From contig MGWJ01000141.1 in the NCBI GenBank assembly GCA_001800945.1, positions 6,310-11,399 of the forward strand: a stretch of 5,090 nucleotides of DNA, written 5' to 3'. Positions 1-4,613 of the stretch are shown piece after piece. Made by a program: the position numbers and the translations under genes. Each line of letters opens with the position of its first letter. The stretch's first letter is position 1. This stretch comes from Flavobacteria bacterium RIFCSPLOWO2_12_FULL_31_7. GTDB taxonomy: Bacteria; Bacteroidota; Bacteroidia; Flavobacteriales; Flavobacteriaceae. A model generated the notes under the pieces. That model was not told the DNA's origin and searched no databases. It was given only the letters and a program-made list of their open reading frames with translations.

Positions 1-102
1 GATAAAATATTACAAGAAAATATGATTTCAAATTTTAAAAATGGAGAAATTTATACCGGCATTAAAAGCGGAATAAATGCTCTGATTGAAAAATTGAAAT
101 AA
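1..102 (+). CDS. C-terminal tail of a TPM-domain protein (5' end outside window)
   Basis: An open frame enters the window at base 1 and ends with TAA at 100-102, giving 33 residues. The tail ends in NGEIYTGIKSGINALIEKLK. It resembles the end of TPM (YgcG/TPM phosphatase-like) domains, where a final helix pattern of the type 'F-K-x-G-x-Y-x-G-I-x-x-G-I-x-x-L-I-x-x-L' closes the domain. TPM proteins in Bacteroidota are usually exported or membrane-anchored, and their role is poorly defined; acid phosphatase activity is known only for a plant thylakoid relative. Here the protein ends right after the domain, with no trailing membrane helix or Gly-rich tail. It converges with the leftward gene at 150 and shares the terminator at 113-150. 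The family call rests on a short motif, so it is moderate; the coding status is good. Confidence 0.6.
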   Translation, partial: DKILQENMISNFKNGEIYTGIKSGINALIEKLK

Positions 103-110
103 AAAATAAA

Positions 111-154
111 ACAACAAAAAACCCGATAATCACTTATCGGGTTTTTTGTTTATT
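111..154. repeat. 44-base direct repeat, left copy (contains terminator)
   Basis: Bases 111-154 are identical to 1398-1441 in the same orientation. Identity stops at both ends: 110 is A against G at 1397, and 155 is T against A at 1442. The repeat covers the whole terminator palindrome plus a few bases on each side and overlaps the stop codon of the gene at 150-1334. The two copies are 1287 bases apart, start to start, and enclose exactly one gene. The identity reaches beyond the stem, which favours duplication over independent evolution of two similar terminators. Confidence 0.95.
113..150. terminator. Bidirectional intrinsic terminator, copy 1
   Basis: A perfect inverted repeat with 17-base arms (113-129 and 134-150) and a TCAC loop. 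The GC core is CCCGATAA/TTATCGGG, flanked by A6 on the left and T6 on the right, so it makes a stem plus U-tract on either strand. It lies 10 bases after the TPM gene's stop on the + strand. On the - strand it begins at the stop codon (150-152) of the secreted-protein gene, so it can serve both convergent genes. It is identical to the terminator at 1400-1437. Confidence 0.93.
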
Positions 155-1334
155 TCTTTGAATTAAATACATTGTATTTCATAGAAATCACATTACGTTT
201 CATATATCCATTACTCCCACCATAACTACGCAACCCTAATTCAAATTTCTTAAATCTAAATCCTAGTTCTAAAAAACCTGCTCCAGGCAATTCTACAAAA
301 CTTTCATATTCCATATTATTATTAACAACTTTACTTTTATAAGTACTTATAGTGATGAAGGTTGGCAAACTAATATATGCCTTAAAATTAGTTTTATTTA
401 TTGGATAGATTCTAAGATTTAAAGGAACAGAAAGTGTACTAGATTTTAATTCACCCGTAAAACTTGTTATTACCCCATTATTATCAAAAGCATCATAAGA
501 ATAAACATTTTTTACACTAGCGAAAGTCGGTGAAACTACAAAAGAAAAAAAGTATTTATATAAAGGCAATATATATTCAAATTCTGCTCCTAAACCAAAT
601 ACTATTTTATTCTCAGTTTCAAAATCAACATTTTTATCAATAAATTTAATAAAATTATTTTCTAACGTTCCTTTTATTTGCAAGTAGCCATAATCCTTTT
701 GTTTTTTCATTTGTTTTACACCGGAATTACATTCATTTATTTTATTAAAATAGGTAATAATTTCACCTTCTTTATAATCTAATTTTGCAATTTCATTTTT
801 TAGAAGAATATTTTTTTCGCAAAAAACATTTTTATATAACTCAATCTTGTAATCTTCATTTAACATTATCTTATTATCATTAATATATTCTTTAACTAAT
901 AAAGGCAAAATAACGTTTGAATTGGCATTCGAATAAAAAAATTGATTAACATCACTATCTGATAAATAGTATAATTTAAATTCTCCATCAACTAATTCTT
1001 CAATGAATTTAGTCTTTTCATCTAATTTAAATTCCTTGAAAGAATCTAAAAAATCCGCTCTATTGGAATGTTTAGAAACACTGATTGTTTTTTGAATATA
1101 TTTAACTTTGTTAATAATATCTACCGAAATAACTTCTAAACCAGTTAAAGTAATTGACTTAGAGGTTTTAGTGTCTTTAAACTGAAATTCTTGAGGCGTT
1201 TTTCTATTCTCAACATATCTAACAAACCCATTCATCTCTGTAGAATCAGATTTTATTATTTTTGCAGGAAAGTAATTCTCTTGAGAGTATCCAAATATTG
1301 AAATTAAAGATAAAAACAGTAAAAATTTATTCAT
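150..1334 (-). CDS. Secreted protein of unknown function with C-terminal outer-membrane beta-barrel-like domain
   Basis: A 394-residue protein. Residues 1-18 (MNKFLLFLSLISIFGYSQ) form a signal peptide of the flavobacterial type, with cleavage near Ser17/Gln18. Residues 19 to about 210 are a Lys/Glu/Asn-rich periplasmic-type region containing QFFYS (131-135), YFNKINEC (195-202) and two cysteines (172, 202). From about 215 to 390, short alternating hydrophobic strands with aromatic ends (for example FGLGAEFEY at 246-254, LNLRIYPI at 305-312, GFLELGFRF at 353-361) suggest an eight-strand-like outer-membrane barrel. The pattern matches a patchy flavobacterial family of about 400 residues. From memory, some members are labelled 'tRNA modification GTPase', but no G1, G3 or G4 motif is present here, so that label should not be used. 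The start is the ATG at 1334, directly before the signal peptide. The gene is visibly more AT-rich than der (hand-counted 60-base lines 13-35% GC against 30-40%). It sits between two identical terminator repeats, which suggests late acquisition. Coding call strong; function unknown. Confidence 0.85.
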   Translation of the reverse strand: MNKFLLFLSLISIFGYSQENYFPAKIIKSDSTEMNGFVRYVENRKTPQEFQFKDTKTSKSITLTGLEVISVDIINKVKYIQKTISVSKHSNRADFLDSFKEFKLDEKTKFIEELVDGEFKLYYLSDSDVNQFFYSNANSNVILPLLVKEYINDNKIMLNEDYKIELYKNVFCEKNILLKNEIAKLDYKEGEIITYFNKINECNSGVKQMKKQKDYGYLQIKGTLENNFIKFIDKNVDFETENKIVFGLGAEFEYILPLYKYFFSFVVSPTFASVKNVYSYDAFDNNGVITSFTGELKSSTLSVPLNLRIYPINKTNFKAYISLPTFITISTYKSKVVNNNMEYESFVELPGAGFLELGFRFKKFELGLRSYGGSNGYMKRNVISMKYNVFNSKK

Positions 1335-1350
1335 TTTATTTATTTATTTA
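1335..1350. repeat. (TTTA)4 tetranucleotide repeat in the leader of the secreted-protein gene
   Basis: Four perfect TTTA units (TAAA on the coding strand) abut the ATG at 1332-1334. Tetranucleotide runs in leaders can vary in length, but four units in AT-rich DNA may be chance. No Shine-Dalgarno sequence is present; an A-rich leader is normal for Bacteroidota. Confidence 0.6.
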
Positions 1351-1361
1351 TAAATTAGCTG

Positions 1362-1369
1362 TAAATATA
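1362..1369 (-). promoter_or_regulatory. Weak candidate -7 box for the secreted-protein gene
   Basis: On the - strand this reads TATATTTA, one base off TAnnTTTG, 27 bases before the ATG at 1334. No TTG lies 17-23 bases upstream; the nearest is about 29 bases away. If real, the promoter lies inside the repeat-bounded unit, so the unit would carry its own promoter, gene and terminator. Confidence 0.35.
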
Positions 1370-1397
1370 ATAAATTTCCGACAGAATAAAACTCTTG

Positions 1398-1441
1398 ACA
1401 ACAAAAAACCCGATAATCACTTATCGGGTTTTTTGTTTATT
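1398..1441. repeat. 44-base direct repeat, right copy (contains terminator)
   Basis: Identical to 111-154. It fills most of the space between the start of the secreted-protein gene (1334) and the stop of der (1443-1445), ending one base before the der stop codon. After the repeat, TATTATTTCT at 1440-1449 again resembles TATTTCT at 151-157 if a short gap is allowed, so the ancestral similarity may have reached the last codons of the two genes. Confidence 0.95.
1400..1437. terminator. Bidirectional intrinsic terminator downstream of der, copy 2
   Basis: The same 17-base-arm perfect palindrome as at 113-150: arms 1400-1416 and 1421-1437, loop TCAC, A/T tracts on both sides. On the - strand it follows the der stop after five bases and should end der transcription before it reaches the secreted-protein gene. 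That downstream gene would therefore need its own promoter. Confidence 0.93.
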
Positions 1442-1442
1442 A

Positions 1443-2753
1443 TTATTTCTCTCTGATGTAAATATCAATTGGCACACCACTAAAATTATAGTTTTCACGC
1501 AATTTGTTTTCCAAGAAACGTTTGTACGGATCTTTTACATACTGTGGTAAGTTGGCGAAAAATACAAACTGCGGCACCGGAGTAGGTAATTGCATGCAAT
1601 ATTTAATTTTCACATACTTTCCTTTTAACGCTGGTGGCGGTTGGTTTTCAATAATTTGCAACATTAAATCGTTTAATTTAGAAGTCGGCACTTTTTGTTT
1701 TCTGTTTTCGAAAACCTCAACAGCTGTTTCTAAACCTTTTAATAAACGTTGTTTTTCTAATGCTGATACGAATAAAATCGGCACATCTGTAAACGGTTGA
1801 ATTTGCTCACGAATTTTACGTTCGTAATCTCTAGCTGTCATCGTATCTTTTTCAACTAAATCCCATTTGTTGACTAAAATTACAATTCCTTTTCTGTTTT
1901 TTTCGGCTAACCAAAAAATACTTTGATCTTGTCCTTCAAAACCACGAGTAGCATCAATCACTAAGATACAAACATCTGAATGCTCAATGGCACGAACCGA
2001 ACGCATTACAGAATAAAATTCTAAATCTTCTTTTACTTTCTCTTTTCTTCTAATTCCAGCAGTATCTACCAAATTAAATTCGAAACCAAAACGGTTATAT
2101 GTCGTATCAATCGCATCACGAGTTGTTCCTGCAATATCGGTAACTACAAATCTATCTTCACCAATTAAGGCGTTAATAATTGACGATTTTCCAGCATTTG
2201 GTCTTCCAACCACAGCAAAACGCGGTAATGGATTTTCAACCTCAACAGCTTCTGGTAATTCTGGTAAAACCTCTACTAATTTATCTAATAATTCACCCGT
2301 TCCGCTTCCATTCATGGCACCAATAGTAAAATATTCGCCCAATCCTAAATTGTAAAACTCTAACGCATCTGTTACACGTTTTGAATTATCTACTTTATTA
2401 ACTGCTAATAAAACGGGCTTAGTAACTTTACGTAGTAATTTCGCCACTTCATCATCCATTGGCGTAATACCTTCTTCTACGTCTACCATAAAAATGATAG
2501 CATCGCATTCGTCAATCGCTAATTCTACTTGTTTTCTAATTTCACCTTCAAAAATATCGTCAGAACCCTTAATGTATCCACCGGTATCAATTACCGAAAA
2601 CTCTTTTCCATTCCATTCACTTTTCCCATAATTTCTATCACGTGTAACTCCGCTTACAGAGTCTACAATAGCATCTCTACGTTGAATTAAACGATTAAAA
2701 AGTGTAGATTTCCCTACATTTGGTCTTCCTACAATGGCAACTATATTATTCAT
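1443..2753 (-). CDS. der: Ribosome-assembly GTPase Der (EngA)
   Basis: A 436-residue double-GTPase, the usual family length. Der is an essential factor for late maturation of the 50S ribosomal subunit. The first G domain has G1 GRPNVGKST (9-17), G2 GVTRDR (35-40), G3 DTGG (56-59) and G4 NKVD (119-122). The second has G1 GRPNAGKS (183-190), GTTRD (209-213), DTAG (230-233), NKWD (295-298) and G5 SAL (330-332). A C-terminal KH-like domain spans about 356-436, with the conserved NQPPPALKGKYVKIKY stretch at 370-385. Everything needed for GTP binding in both domains is present. The G5 of the first domain reads IGA (144-146) instead of the common ISA, probably a mild lineage variant. The ATG at 2753 is supported by a TAnnTTTG box 17 bases upstream. 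Der follows era on the same strand after a 202-base spacer and ends just before the duplicated terminator. Identification is secure. Confidence 0.98.
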   Translation of the reverse strand: MNNIVAIVGRPNVGKSTLFNRLIQRRDAIVDSVSGVTRDRNYGKSEWNGKEFSVIDTGGYIKGSDDIFEGEIRKQVELAIDECDAIIFMVDVEEGITPMDDEVAKLLRKVTKPVLLAVNKVDNSKRVTDALEFYNLGLGEYFTIGAMNGSGTGELLDKLVEVLPELPEAVEVENPLPRFAVVGRPNAGKSSIINALIGEDRFVVTDIAGTTRDAIDTTYNRFGFEFNLVDTAGIRRKEKVKEDLEFYSVMRSVRAIEHSDVCILVIDATRGFEGQDQSIFWLAEKNRKGIVILVNKWDLVEKDTMTARDYERKIREQIQPFTDVPILFVSALEKQRLLKGLETAVEVFENRKQKVPTSKLNDLMLQIIENQPPPALKGKYVKIKYCMQLPTPVPQFVFFANLPQYVKDPYKRFLENKLRENYNFSGVPIDIYIREK

Positions 2754-2770
2754 TCTTCTTATATTTTGTG

Positions 2771-2778
2771 CAAAAGTA
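2771..2778 (-). promoter_or_regulatory. -7 promoter box (TAnnTTTG) for der
   Basis: Reads TACTTTTG on the - strand, a perfect match to the Bacteroidota -7 consensus. Its last base is 17 bases before the der ATG, so transcription should start within roughly 10-15 bases of the start codon. No TTG is found at the expected -33 spacing. The same octamer occurs before the KTSC gene at 4424-4431. Confidence 0.7.
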
Positions 2779-2824
2779 CGTTTTTTTTATTTTAGAAGCA
2801 GACATTTTGTATTTCAAAACACTT

Positions 2825-2875
2825 GCTGTCCCGCTTTCCAGTCCCGACAAATCGGGATTCTTCCAATCGGGGCTA
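2825..2875. repeat. Structured intergenic repeat of flavobacterial type between era and der
   Basis: A locally GC-rich block in an AT-rich spacer. The inner stem pairs TCCCGA (2842-2847) with TCGGGA (2852-2857) around a CAAA loop. The outer stem pairs GTCCCG (2828-2833) with CGGGGC (2868-2873) with one G-U pair. On the - strand it begins TAGCCCCGATTGGAAG and ends GGAAAGCGGGACAGC. From memory, this resembles a shortened copy of an intergenic element scattered through Flavobacterium genomes, typically at gene 3' ends. It could act as the era 3' structure or terminator, since no classic stem plus U-tract follows era. The stems are seen directly; the family membership is inference. Confidence 0.6.
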
Positions 2876-2910
2876 AAATAGAACTGCTTTTTTCAAAACA
2901 ATTTTTCTAT

Positions 2911-2938
2911 TTACTCTTTACTAATTACTCTTTACTAA
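2911..2938. repeat. Two tandem copies of a 14-base unit (TTACTCTTTACTAA)
   Basis: Bases 2911-2924 and 2925-2938 are identical and adjacent. They lie just downstream of era on the - strand, and the second copy runs into the inverted repeat at 2934-2953. Short tandem units of this AT-rich type look like small minisatellites in spacers; no function is evident. Confidence 0.85.
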
Positions 2939-2953
2939 TCACTATTGATTAGT
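2934..2953 (-). other. Inverted repeat just after the era stop codon
   Basis: ACTAATCA and TGATTAGT form an eight-base-pair stem with loop CTAT (2942-2945), two bases after the era stop at 2956-2958. It is AT-rich and not followed by a T-tract on the - strand, so it is a poor intrinsic terminator. It may instead protect the mRNA 3' end or be chance. Confidence 0.45.
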
Positions 2954-2955
2954 TA

Positions 2956-3840
2956 TTATTTTTGATTATATCCAAATCTTCTTAATTGGTAGGCGTTATT
3001 TCTCCAATCTTTATTCACTTTTACGAAAATTTCAATGTGTATTTGTTTGTCGAAAAACAATTCTAAATCGGCACGAGCTTGCATTCCTACTTTTTTCAAA
3101 GCAGCACCTTTATGTCCGATAATAATTCCTTTCTTCGTATCTCGTTCCACCATAATAACGGAACGGATTTTTATAATTTTTTCTTCTTCTATAAACTCTT
3201 CTGTTTCTACCTCAACCGCGTATGGAATTTCTTTATCGTAATTTAATAAAATCTTCTCACGAATCGTTTCATTCACGAAAAAACGCTCTGGTTTATCTGT
3301 CAAAGCATCTTTTGGATAATAAGGTGGCGAAACGGGTAACAATTCTACAATTCTGTTCAATGCTTCTTTCACATTGAAGTTTTCTAAAGCCGAAATTGGA
3401 AAAATTTCTGCATTAGGCACTTTAGCTTGCCAAGTTTGCACTTGTTCTTCTAACATTTCCTGATTCGACTTGTCGATTTTATTCAACAATAGTAAAACCG
3501 GAATTTTAGCATGAATAATTTTATTGAAAAACTCTTCGTCTTTTAATTCTTTCTCGCCAATTTCAACCATATAGATTAAAATATCGGCATCAGAAAAAGC
3601 ACTTTTCACAAAATCCATCATACTGGTTTGCAAATCATAGGCTGGTTTGATAATTCCTGGCGTATCAGAAAACACAATCTGATAATCTTCATCATTTACG
3701 ATTCCGAAAATTCTGTGACGCGTAGTTTGTGCCTTACTTGTGATAATAGACAACTTCTCGCCTACCATGGCATTCATTAAGGTTGATTTCCCTACGTTCG
3801 GGTTTCCGATAATATTTACAAAACCTGCTTTGTGCGACAT
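2956..3840 (-). CDS. era: GTPase Era, 30S ribosome assembly factor
   Basis: A 294-residue protein counted from the ATG at 3840, the usual Era length. Era is an essential GTPase that binds near the 3' end of 16S rRNA during maturation of the 30S subunit. The G domain shows G1 GNPNVGKST (12-20), G2 QTTRHR (38-43), G3 DTPG (59-62), G4 NKID (120-123) and G5 SAL (150-152). The linker YYPKDALTDKPERFFVNE (174-191) is highly typical. The C-terminal KH domain carries the RNA-binding loop GHKG (242-245) and the signature VKVNKDWR near the end. A longer frame could begin at a TTG at 3858, but that TTG is the end of the -7 box TACCTTTG, so the ATG at 3840 is chosen. The upstream KTSC gene's terminator ends only a few bases before the era promoter box, so era is probably transcribed separately and with a very short leader. 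Confidence 0.98.
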   Translation of the reverse strand: MSHKAGFVNIIGNPNVGKSTLMNAMVGEKLSIITSKAQTTRHRIFGIVNDEDYQIVFSDTPGIIKPAYDLQTSMMDFVKSAFSDADILIYMVEIGEKELKDEEFFNKIIHAKIPVLLLLNKIDKSNQEMLEEQVQTWQAKVPNAEIFPISALENFNVKEALNRIVELLPVSPPYYPKDALTDKPERFFVNETIREKILLNYDKEIPYAVEVETEEFIEEEKIIKIRSVIMVERDTKKGIIIGHKGAALKKVGMQARADLELFFDKQIHIEIFVKVNKDWRNNAYQLRRFGYNQK

Positions 3841-3855
3841 ATATTTATTTTTTTG

Positions 3856-3863
3856 CAAAGGTA
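3856..3863 (-). promoter_or_regulatory. -7 promoter box (TAnnTTTG) for era; decides the start codon
   Basis: Reads TACCTTTG on the - strand, a perfect -7 consensus, ending 15 bases before the era ATG. The -33 position falls inside the loop and stem of the upstream terminator (3867-3898), where only CTG (3885-3887, spacing 21) is available in place of TTG. The closeness of terminator and promoter indicates a compact, independently started gene. Confidence 0.72.
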
Positions 3864-3866
3864 CAT

Positions 3867-3898
3867 AAAAAAAGCCACTCGTTTCAGAATGGCTTTTT
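3867..3898. terminator. Intrinsic terminator after the KTSC gene, overlapping the era promoter region
   Basis: Arms AAAAAGCCA (3869-3877) and TGGCTTTTT (3890-3898) pair perfectly. After one mismatch, two more pairs close a six-base loop. On the - strand the stem is followed by seven Ts (3867-3873), a good intrinsic terminator for the KTSC gene 52 bases upstream. The T-run on the other strand makes it potentially bidirectional. Confidence 0.88.
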
Positions 3899-3909
3899 GC
3901 TATAATCTG

Positions 3910-3950
3910 ATTAAAACTGTTTCTCGAAATACTCGAAATACTGTTTTAAT
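3910..3950. repeat. Inverted repeat enclosing a tandem 9-base repeat at the 3' end of the KTSC gene
   Basis: ATTAAAAC (3910-3917) and GTTTTAAT (3943-3950) are perfect inverted arms; after one mismatch, two more pairs can form. Inside lie two adjacent copies of TCGAAATAC (3924-3932 and 3933-3941). The right arm touches the KTSC stop codon (3950-3952). Together with the terminator at 3867-3898 this gives two successive hairpins in the mRNA 3' end. Confidence 0.75.
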
Positions 3951-4402
3951 TATTCTGCAGCAACTAATTTACTAGCGCTACGGTATGTGAATTCGTTATA
4001 AATGTGACGACGTGCAAAACGACCTGGCGATTCTGCATTTACCATTTTAATGTATGTATTTCTTGGCACACCAAAGTATTCGAATTTACTTCCGTCTGCA
4101 AAGCTAATATACAACACACCTTTATCCATATAAAAATCAGCAATTTGAGAAGTTGTAGTAGTAGCTAAGTATTCTGCTTTTACTTTTTCTCTAGTTTCTG
4201 GAGCGATACTTACTAAAAAGTGATAAGCTTCAATAATATTCTTACTTCTTTCTTCAGCAGCTAAACGTTCAACTGGATCAGCAATAGTATCAGGATGATC
4301 TTCCTTCATACTATTTCTATATATTGTTTTTAATTCTTTTAATGTTGCTTCTCTGGTAACATTAAGTAACTTTCTGTACCCAATAATTTTCTGTGTAGTC
4401 AT
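3950..4402 (-). CDS. J-domain-like plus KTSC-domain protein
   Basis: A 150-residue protein counted from the ATG at 4402. The N-terminal part (about 8-65) looks like a J domain: GYRKLLNVTREATLKELKTI, helix II, then the diagnostic HPD triad at 36-38, then a helix ending IIEAYHFL (56-63). This is the surface by which DnaJ-type proteins stimulate Hsp70 ATPase. The C-terminal part (about 89-141) matches the KTSC domain, named for its similarity to the C-terminus of a lysyl-tRNA synthetase: LYISFADGSKFEYFGVP (97-113), then the helix and SPGRFARRHI (125-134). A Thr-rich linker (TTTT at 81-84) joins them. There is no signal peptide, so it is probably cytosolic. A longer frame from TTG at 4426 is rejected because that TTG lies in the -7 box. 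It lies between the initiator tRNA and era with its own promoter and terminator. The domain calls are good; the biological role is unknown, and a co-chaperone link to translation is only inference. Confidence 0.88.
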   Translation of the reverse strand: MTTQKIIGYRKLLNVTREATLKELKTIYRNSMKEDHPDTIADPVERLAAEERSKNIIEAYHFLVSIAPETREKVKAEYLATTTTSQIADFYMDKGVLYISFADGSKFEYFGVPRNTYIKMVNAESPGRFARRHIYNEFTYRSASKLVAAE

Positions 4403-4423
4403 ATGATTTTCAAAATAAAAGTG

Positions 4424-4431
4424 CAAAAGTA
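4424..4431 (-). promoter_or_regulatory. -7 promoter box (TAnnTTTG) for the KTSC gene; decides the start codon
   Basis: Reads TACTTTTG on the - strand, a perfect -7 match ending 21 bases before the ATG at 4402. It is identical to the der box at 2771-2778. The nearest upstream TTG (4464-4466) is 32 bases away, too far for a standard -33 element. Confidence 0.7.
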
Positions 4432-4461
4432 GTGTTTTTTATCTTTTAAATCCTAAAAAAA

Positions 4462-4490
4462 ATCAATTAATTTATTGTTAAATTATTGAT
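4462..4490. other. AT-rich hairpin upstream of the KTSC promoter
   Basis: ATCAATTAATTTA (4462-4474) pairs with TAAATTATTGAT (4479-4490) around a TTGT loop, giving 12 pairs with one bulged T. It lies between the tRNA terminator and the KTSC -7 box. It has no GC core and no T-tract, so it is not a terminator. It could be an operator-like site or chance in AT-rich DNA. Confidence 0.4.
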
Positions 4491-4506
4491 ACTGAGTATA
4501 TTGCAC

Positions 4507-4535
4507 AAAAAAACCCTCTCATTTCTGAAAGGGTT
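4507..4535 (-). terminator. Intrinsic terminator after the initiator tRNA
   Basis: On the - strand AACCCT (4530-4535) pairs with AGGGTT (4512-4517), followed by a run of Ts covering 4507-4513. The stem starts six bases after the tRNA 3' end, so the tRNA is a single-gene transcript separated from the KTSC gene. Confidence 0.85.
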
Positions 4536-4540
4536 CTTAG

Positions 4541-4613
4541 TAGCGGGAACAGGACTCGAACCTGTGACCTTCGGGTTATGAGCCCGACGAGCTGCCTACT
4601 GCTCTATCCCGCG
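4541..4613 (-). tRNA. Initiator tRNA-Met (anticodon CAU)
   Basis: A complete 73-base cloverleaf. The acceptor pairs positions 2-7 with 66-71; the D stem is GAGC/GCTC. The anticodon CAT lies at tRNA positions 34-36 (window 4578-4580), and the T arm is ACAGG-TTCGAGT-CCTGT. Initiator identity is shown by three consecutive G-C pairs at the base of the anticodon stem (GGG 29-31 with CCC 39-41), an unpaired 1-72 position (C1 opposite U72) and A11-U24 in the D stem. The core CTCGTCGGGCTCATAACC is the same as I recall for E. coli tRNA-fMet. CCA is not encoded, since CTA follows the discriminator A73, so it must be added after transcription. A good promoter lies upstream and a terminator directly downstream. 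Confidence 0.97.

Noticed and set aside
111..1441. Composite transposon or insertion sequence bounded by the 44-base repeats
   Set aside because: The repeats are terminators in direct orientation, the enclosed gene is not a transposase, and no terminal inverted repeats or short target duplications are visible outside them.
111..1441. Integron cassette with attC-like palindromes
   Set aside because: The palindromes are symmetric terminators with A/T tracts and lack the asymmetric core-site pattern of attC; no integron integrase is in the window.
1262..1456. Rightward open frame of 64 codons across the secreted-protein start and the terminator repeat
   Set aside because: It runs antisense through a signal peptide and through a strong terminator palindrome; no family resemblance.
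1504..1800. Rightward open frame of 98 codons inside der
   Set aside because: It is antisense to the conserved C-terminal half of Der, has biased shadow-like composition and no promoter or family resemblance.
2911..2938. CRISPR-like array
   Set aside because: Only two 14-base units, directly adjacent with no spacers.
2734..2952. Rightward open frame of 72 codons in the der-era spacer
   Set aside because: It crosses the der promoter, the structured repeat and tandem repeats; hydrophobic Phe/Leu-rich content comes from T-rich spacer DNA.
3035..3241. Rightward open frame of 68 codons inside era
   Set aside because: It is antisense to the Era KH domain and explained by era codon structure.
3841..3858. 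Six-residue N-terminal extension of Era starting at TTG 3858
   Set aside because: The TTG is the last part of the -7 box TACCTTTG; the ATG at 3840 gives the normal Era N-terminus a short distance before the G1 motif.
4403..4426. Eight-residue extension of the KTSC protein starting at TTG 4426
   Set aside because: The TTG lies within the -7 box TACTTTTG, and the ATG at 4402 starts the domain normally.
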